From positions 1 to 64,000 of the forward strand of contig CAWBIT010000009.1 of assembly GCA_963789025.1 (NCBI GenBank): 64,000 bases of DNA, given 5' to 3'. Under the pieces are notes generated by a model. It did not search any database and was not told the origin of the DNA. It saw only the letters and a list, made by a program, of their open reading frames with translations. The translations under genes and the position numbers were made by a program. The stretch is from AP-15 sp963789025 (GTDB taxonomy: Bacteria > Pseudomonadota > Alphaproteobacteria > ATCC43930 > CGMCC-115725). Below, piece after piece: positions 60,682 through 64,000 of the stretch (positions are counted from its first letter, which is position 1; each line of letters opens with the position of its first letter).

Positions 60682-61452
60682 ATGATTAATTGGCTCGCCA
60701 ACCCGGCGCGGTTCATGCGGCTGAGCGCGAAGGCTATGCCGTGGTGCGGTTGGGTGGCCGTGCTCGTCCTGACGGTGGGTCTCTTCTGGTCCCTGGTTGT
60801 GGCGCCGCCGGATTATCAGCAGGGCGACACGGTGCGGATCATGTATGTGCATGTTCCGGCTGCCTGGATGGCGCTCAGCGTCTACCTGTTCGTCGCCGTG
60901 GCGAGCGCGGTTGCGCTGGTCTGGCGGCATCCCCTCGCCGAAGTGGCGGCTCGCTCGGCCGCTCCGATCGGCGCGGCGTTCACCTTCATCTGCCTCGCGA
61001 CCGGCTCGCTGTGGGGGCGCCCGATGTGGGGCGCCTGGTGGGTGTGGGACGCGCGGCTGACCTCGGTGCTGATCCTGTTCTTTCTCTACCTCGGCTACAT
61101 TGCGCTGGCGAACGCCTTCGACGATCCCTCGCGCGGCGGCAGGGCTGCCGCGGTGCTGGTACTGGTCGGCGTAGTCAACCTGCCGATCATCAAGTTCTCG
61201 GTCGATTGGTGGAACACTCTGCATCAGCCGGCGAGCGTCATGCGGATCGGCGGACCCCGGATCGACATCTCGATGCTCGCCCCGCTGGTGATCATGGCTT
61301 TGGGATTCACGCTGCTGTTTGTCGTGCTGCTGATGCTGCGCATGAGGACCGCGCTGAACGAGCGCAAGGCGATGGCGCTGCGGCTCAATGCCGGCTCGGC
61401 GCCCGCTCCTCGCCGGGCGCGCGAGCGGGCCGTTTCGGCTCACACCCCTTGA
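60682..61452 (+). CDS. ccmC: Haem transporter/ligand protein CcmC
   Basis: It carries haem to CcmE in the periplasm. The 256-residue protein has the tryptophan-rich WWD motif, visible as GRPMWGAWWVWDARLTSVLILFF, with flanking conserved His in MYVHVPAAWMAL and WWNTLHQPASV. Six hydrophobic segments are present. The stop overlaps the ccmD start (TGATG). Confidence 0.95.
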   Translation: MINWLANPARFMRLSAKAMPWCGWVAVLVLTVGLFWSLVVAPPDYQQGDTVRIMYVHVPAAWMALSVYLFVAVASAVALVWRHPLAEVAARSAAPIGAAFTFICLATGSLWGRPMWGAWWVWDARLTSVLILFFLYLGYIALANAFDDPSRGGRAAAVLVLVGVVNLPIIKFSVDWWNTLHQPASVMRIGGPRIDISMLAPLVIMALGFTLLFVVLLMLRMRTALNERKAMALRLNAGSAPAPRRARERAVSAHTP

Positions 61453-61604
61453 TGGGTGACATCAGCGCCTTTCTGGCGATGGGTGGTTACGCTGCCTTCG
61501 TGTGGCCGGCTTATGGCGTCGCCTTCGCGGTTCTTGGGGGCCTCGCCTTATTCTCGTGGCGGCGCTACCGCGAGAGCATCGCCACCCTGGAGCGGCTGCA
61601 GTAG
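61452..61604 (+). CDS. ccmD: Small haem exporter subunit CcmD
   Basis: A 50-residue protein hidden at the end of the ccmC frame, starting at the ATG overlapping the ccmC stop. The sequence MGDISAFLAMGGYAAFVWPA followed by a single helix and a basic RRYRESIATLERLQ end is the CcmD pattern. It stabilises CcmC-CcmE interaction. Confidence 0.9.
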   Translation: MGDISAFLAMGGYAAFVWPAYGVAFAVLGGLALFSWRRYRESIATLERLQ

Positions 61605-61621
61605 GATTTGCGGAAGAGACG

Positions 61622-62119
61622 ATGACCCGCAAGCACCAGAGACTGGGATTGCTCGCTCTCGGCATGGCGGCTCTCGGCGGAGCCACCGTGTTGGTGTTGA
61701 GCGCGTTCAACGACAATCTGGTATTTTTCTACAGCCCCAGCGAGTTGAAGGCGAAGGCGGTCGCGGCGGATCGCCGGGTGCGGATCGGCGGTCTGGTCGA
61801 GGCGCACAGCCTTTCGCGTGGCGCCGACGGGCGCAGCATCTCGTTCCGCATCACCGATGGCGCGAATGATGTCGGGGTGGTCTACCAGGGCCTGCTCCCG
61901 GATCTTTTCCGCGAGGGACAAGGCGCTGTCGCCGAGGGAAAATTGCGCCCCGACGGAGTGTTCGCCGCATCGAGCGTGCTGGCCAAGCACGACGAGAACT
62001 ACATGCCGCGCGAGGTTGTCGACGCGCTGAAGAAAAGCGGGCATTGGCAGGAGGGAAGCGGCGTTCCGGGTGCTGCTCGGACCAGCGATGGTCCCTCTCT
62101 ACGCGAGCGGGGAGGGTAA
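61622..62119 (+). CDS. ccmE: Haem chaperone CcmE
   Basis: A periplasmic haem carrier anchored by one helix (RLGLLALGMAALGGATVLVL), 165 residues. The covalent haem-binding His lies in VLAKHDENYMPREV near residue 125. The OB-fold core has RVRIGGLVEAHSLSRGADGR and VVYQGLLPDLFREGQGAVAEG. The C-terminal tail is longer and Ser/Gly-rich. ATG at 61622 is 17 bases after the ccmD stop. Confidence 0.95.
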   Translation: MTRKHQRLGLLALGMAALGGATVLVLSAFNDNLVFFYSPSELKAKAVAADRRVRIGGLVEAHSLSRGADGRSISFRITDGANDVGVVYQGLLPDLFREGQGAVAEGKLRPDGVFAASSVLAKHDENYMPREVVDALKKSGHWQEGSGVPGAARTSDGPSLRERGG

Positions 62120-62123
62120 GCGG

Positions 62124-62239
62124 TGCGTCCTTCGAGACGGCCGCGTCGCGGCCTCCTCAGGACGAGGGCTTTCCTCAGTGCCACCAAAGACTTCCCTCAT
62201 GCTGAGGAGCGTCCGAGGGACGCGTCTCGAAGCACGCAC
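62124..62239. repeat. Palindromic repeat, GTCCTTCGAGACG family, copy 2
   Basis: TGCGTCCTTCGAGACGG at the left and CGTCTCGAAGCACGCA at the right, with inner CTCCTCAGGACGAGG and CCTCATGCTGAGGAG. It is the same unit as at 14613. It lies exactly where ccmF would stand in many ccm operons. Confidence 0.85.
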
Positions 62240-62281
62240 GACCGCCGTGCAGTCCTCTCAGTTCTCCTGAGCCGGGGAAGA

Positions 62282-62821
62282 ATGGCACGCAAGCTCCTAT
62301 TCCTGTTACCGGTCGCACTGTTCGCCGTGCTGGTCGCTGCATTTGCTATCGGTCTGAGGCATGATCCGCACCTGCTGCCGTCGGCGCTGATCGACCGTCC
62401 GGCGCCCGATTTCGCCTTGCCCGGCCTCTACGAGAGCGCCAACGGGTTAACCCGCAACGATCTCGATGGTCGCGTGACGCTCGTCAACTTCTTCGCGTCC
62501 TGGTGCGCCCCGTGCCGCGAAGAGCACACCGAACTAATGGCCTTGAGCCGCCTCGCCGGGGTCACACTCGACGGCATCGCGTATAAGGACAAGCCCGAAG
62601 AGTCGCGCCGTTTTCTCGAGCGCCTCGGCAACCCCTTCGGCCATATCGGGGTCGACCGCAACGGCACAACCGCGATCGATTTTGGGGTTTACGGTGTGCC
62701 GGAGACTTATGTCGTGGACGCCACCGGCCACATCCGTTATCGCCATGTCGGTCCATTGACCGCCGAGGACGTCAAACGCGAAATTTTGCCCCTGATCCAG
62801 CAAATCGGTCGGGCCGAGTAG
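62282..62821 (+). CDS. ccmG: Thiol:disulfide reductase CcmG (DsbE)
   Basis: A membrane-anchored periplasmic thioredoxin that reduces apocytochrome c cysteines. ATG at 62282 follows GGGGAAGA and gives 179 residues. An N-terminal helix (LLFLLPVALFAVLVAAFAIG) is followed by PAPDFALPGLYE and the active site FASWCAPCREEH. GVYGVPETYVVDATGHIRYRHVG has the cis-Pro. It is separated from ccmE by a repeat instead of ccmF. Confidence 0.94.
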   Translation: MARKLLFLLPVALFAVLVAAFAIGLRHDPHLLPSALIDRPAPDFALPGLYESANGLTRNDLDGRVTLVNFFASWCAPCREEHTELMALSRLAGVTLDGIAYKDKPEESRRFLERLGNPFGHIGVDRNGTTAIDFGVYGVPETYVVDATGHIRYRHVGPLTAEDVKREILPLIQQIGRAE

Positions 62822-62835
62822 CTCGGCGCGGGCAG

Positions 62836-63390
62836 TCAGGGTTCCGACTCGCGGTCTTCGCTGGAGACCTCGGCGAGAAAGCCGGGAAGATCACGCCAAC
62901 CGTAGGCGATGGCCTCGATCGCCGTGCCGCCGACTGCGATTGGCTTTCGGCTCACTTGGTGGGCGCCGAGCCGCTCATAGAAGAACCGAGACGGATTTTC
63001 GCGCAGCACCCAAAGGATCGCCGACCGCCGCCCTGCAGCGACGAGCCTGCGGAATAGCGCGATCAACAACCGGCGCCCAATCCCTTGGTTCTGCCAATCC
63101 GGGGCGACGTATAGGGTGAACACTTCACCGGTGAAGGAGCGGTCCCCACGATTGGGTCCGCAGCTGCCAAAACCGAGGATGGCGCCGTTCGAACCTACCG
63201 CGACGCGCACATTCCGCGGCTCCTGCAGGATTACGCCGCGCCACCCTGCTTCACGGCGCCGTTCCGACAACCCGACGAGGTAGGCCGTGGAGAGCACCCC
63301 GGCATAAGTCGTGCGCCAGGTCTCGACATCCAGTCGGGCAATCCCGCGCGCGTCTCCCGGCCGCGCCGGCCGAATCGTGATCTCGCTCAT
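62836..63390 (-). CDS. GNAT-family N-acetyltransferase
   Basis: A 184-residue acetyltransferase. The acetyl-CoA loop is in VFTLYVAPDWQNQGIGRRLLIALFRRL near residue 105. The N-terminal reads SEITIRPARPGDARGIARLDVETWRTTYAG, which resembles the group with an Ala/Glu acetylated substrate. ATG at 63390 is preferred over one three codons upstream. The substrate is unknown. It converges with ccmG. Confidence 0.88.
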   Translation of the reverse strand: MSEITIRPARPGDARGIARLDVETWRTTYAGVLSTAYLVGLSERRREAGWRGVILQEPRNVRVAVGSNGAILGFGSCGPNRGDRSFTGEVFTLYVAPDWQNQGIGRRLLIALFRRLVAAGRRSAILWVLRENPSRFFYERLGAHQVSRKPIAVGGTAIEAIAYGWRDLPGFLAEVSSEDRESEP

Positions 63391-63475
63391 AAAGGCCATT
63401 TTGCCCGGTTTCGCGCGCCGAGGGGAGAGCCATCCGAGCGTGGCCTTGAAACGCCGGCCCCGTTATGGTGCCGGG

Positions 63476-64000
63476 ATGAGGGGATGCCGGCTGCTTCATT
63501 TCAGTTTTGTTGTCGGGCTGCTGCTCTCGGTTCCTGTTGCGGGCCATTCAGAGAGCTCGAAAAAACCAGGTAGTGCCAAGCAGACCACCGTGGGGCCGCC
63601 GGCCGAGCAGCTTGGCGCCGCCGATGCGTGGACAGCATACAGCTACATCGAGAAAACCGGGAAAGTGTGCTATCTGACCGGCGAACCGAAGAAGAGTGAG
63701 CCGGCCGGCGGCAAGCGCAAGCAGACTTTGGCGATGATCACCCATCGGCCGGGTGAGAAGATCGCCAACGTCGTCAGCTTTGTTGAAGGCTATCCGCTCA
63801 AAGAGGGCAGCGAGGCGTCGCTCGATATCGGCGGTGCGAAATTCGACCTGTTCACCAAGGGCGACAGCGCCTGGGCGCGAACGCCCGAACTCGACAAGGC
63901 GATCGTCGAGGCGATGACCAAAGGAAGACAGGCGATCGTCAAGGGGACGCCACAGAAAGGGCCTGCTACCACCGACACCTATTCGCTCATTGGCTTTGCA
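63476..64000 (+). CDS. IalB-family secreted protein (partial, runs off the window)
   Basis: 175 codons from ATG at 63476 to the end of the window, so the 3' end is missing. A signal peptide (LLHFSFVVGLLLSVPVAGHS) is followed by the invasion-associated locus B domain (AAYSYIEKTGKVCYLTGEPK-like, NVVSFVEGYPLKEGSEASLDIGGAKFDLF). The single early Cys is typical. These periplasmic proteins are widespread in free-living alphaproteobacteria, and the invasion link was made in Bartonella only. Confidence 0.9.
   Translation, partial: MRGCRLLHFSFVVGLLLSVPVAGHSESSKKPGSAKQTTVGPPAEQLGAADAWTAYSYIEKTGKVCYLTGEPKKSEPAGGKRKQTLAMITHRPGEKIANVVSFVEGYPLKEGSEASLDIGGAKFDLFTKGDSAWARTPELDKAIVEAMTKGRQAIVKGTPQKGPATTDTYSLIGFA

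Noticed and set aside
1..64000. CRISPR arrays, tRNA genes, rRNA genes, prophage or insertion-sequence transposases
   Set aside because: No regularly spaced direct repeats, no cloverleaf with the usual T-loop apart from the tmRNA acceptor piece, and no transposase, integrase or phage structural motifs were seen on either strand.

Overview
This 64 kb window is a GC-rich chromosomal segment of an alphaproteobacterium, most likely Hyphomicrobiales or Rhodospirillales. Four things point there: a circularly permuted two-piece tmRNA gene; the block rho-hemJ-hemH-hemE followed by ppsR-maf-aroE-coaE-dnaQ-secB-tim44-mltA, which surrounds the replication origin in Caulobacter-type genomes; MmcB and an alpha-type SspB; and many short palindromic intergenic repeats of the kind common in Bradyrhizobium-like genomes. 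I saw no phage, transposase, CRISPR array, rRNA or tRNA gene.

Layout. 0-5 kb: recQ and a peptidoglycan pair (an LdtD-like L,D-transpeptidase and a MepK-like M15 endopeptidase). 5-14 kb: small enzymes, icd, a LOG-family protein, a LysM protein, an ECF sigma/anti-sigma/Spy-like trio, class I fumarase, and sspB beside ssrA. 14.7-22.6 kb: a CoA-binding/MetY fusion ORF, another M15 peptidase, an amidohydrolase, a CMD protein, a ferredoxin, a DUF255 protein and a quinone reductase. 22.7-33.6 kb: the origin block. hemE, hemH and hemJ read left and ppsR onwards reads right; the 400 bp between hemE and ppsR is the likely oriC. maf carries one in-frame amber codon. 33.7-42.5 kb: lutABC, smr, hldE, mmcB, an SbmA/BclA-like ABC exporter and lysS.

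42.5-51.4 kb holds the most unusual region: a two-component ABC importer without a binding protein, then a signalling cluster made of a STAS-metallo-beta-lactamase fusion, a CHASE2-PP2C phosphatase, an OmpA-like lipoprotein, a FecR-domain protein and an RsbW-like ATPase. It looks like an envelope-linked partner-switching system with no obvious sigma factor nearby. 51.4-57.5 kb: cobS, a 2OG oxygenase, a PagL-like deacylase, a DcaP-like porin and a LysR regulator. 57.8-62.8 kb: a PaaK-like ligase, a candidate small RNA built of four tandem hairpins, and cytochrome c maturation genes ccmABCDE and ccmG, without ccmF, ccmH or ccmI. The window ends inside an IalB-family gene.

Boundaries of RNAs, repeats and several start codons were judged by eye from Shine-Dalgarno sites, signal peptides and gene overlaps. 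No alignment or search was run.
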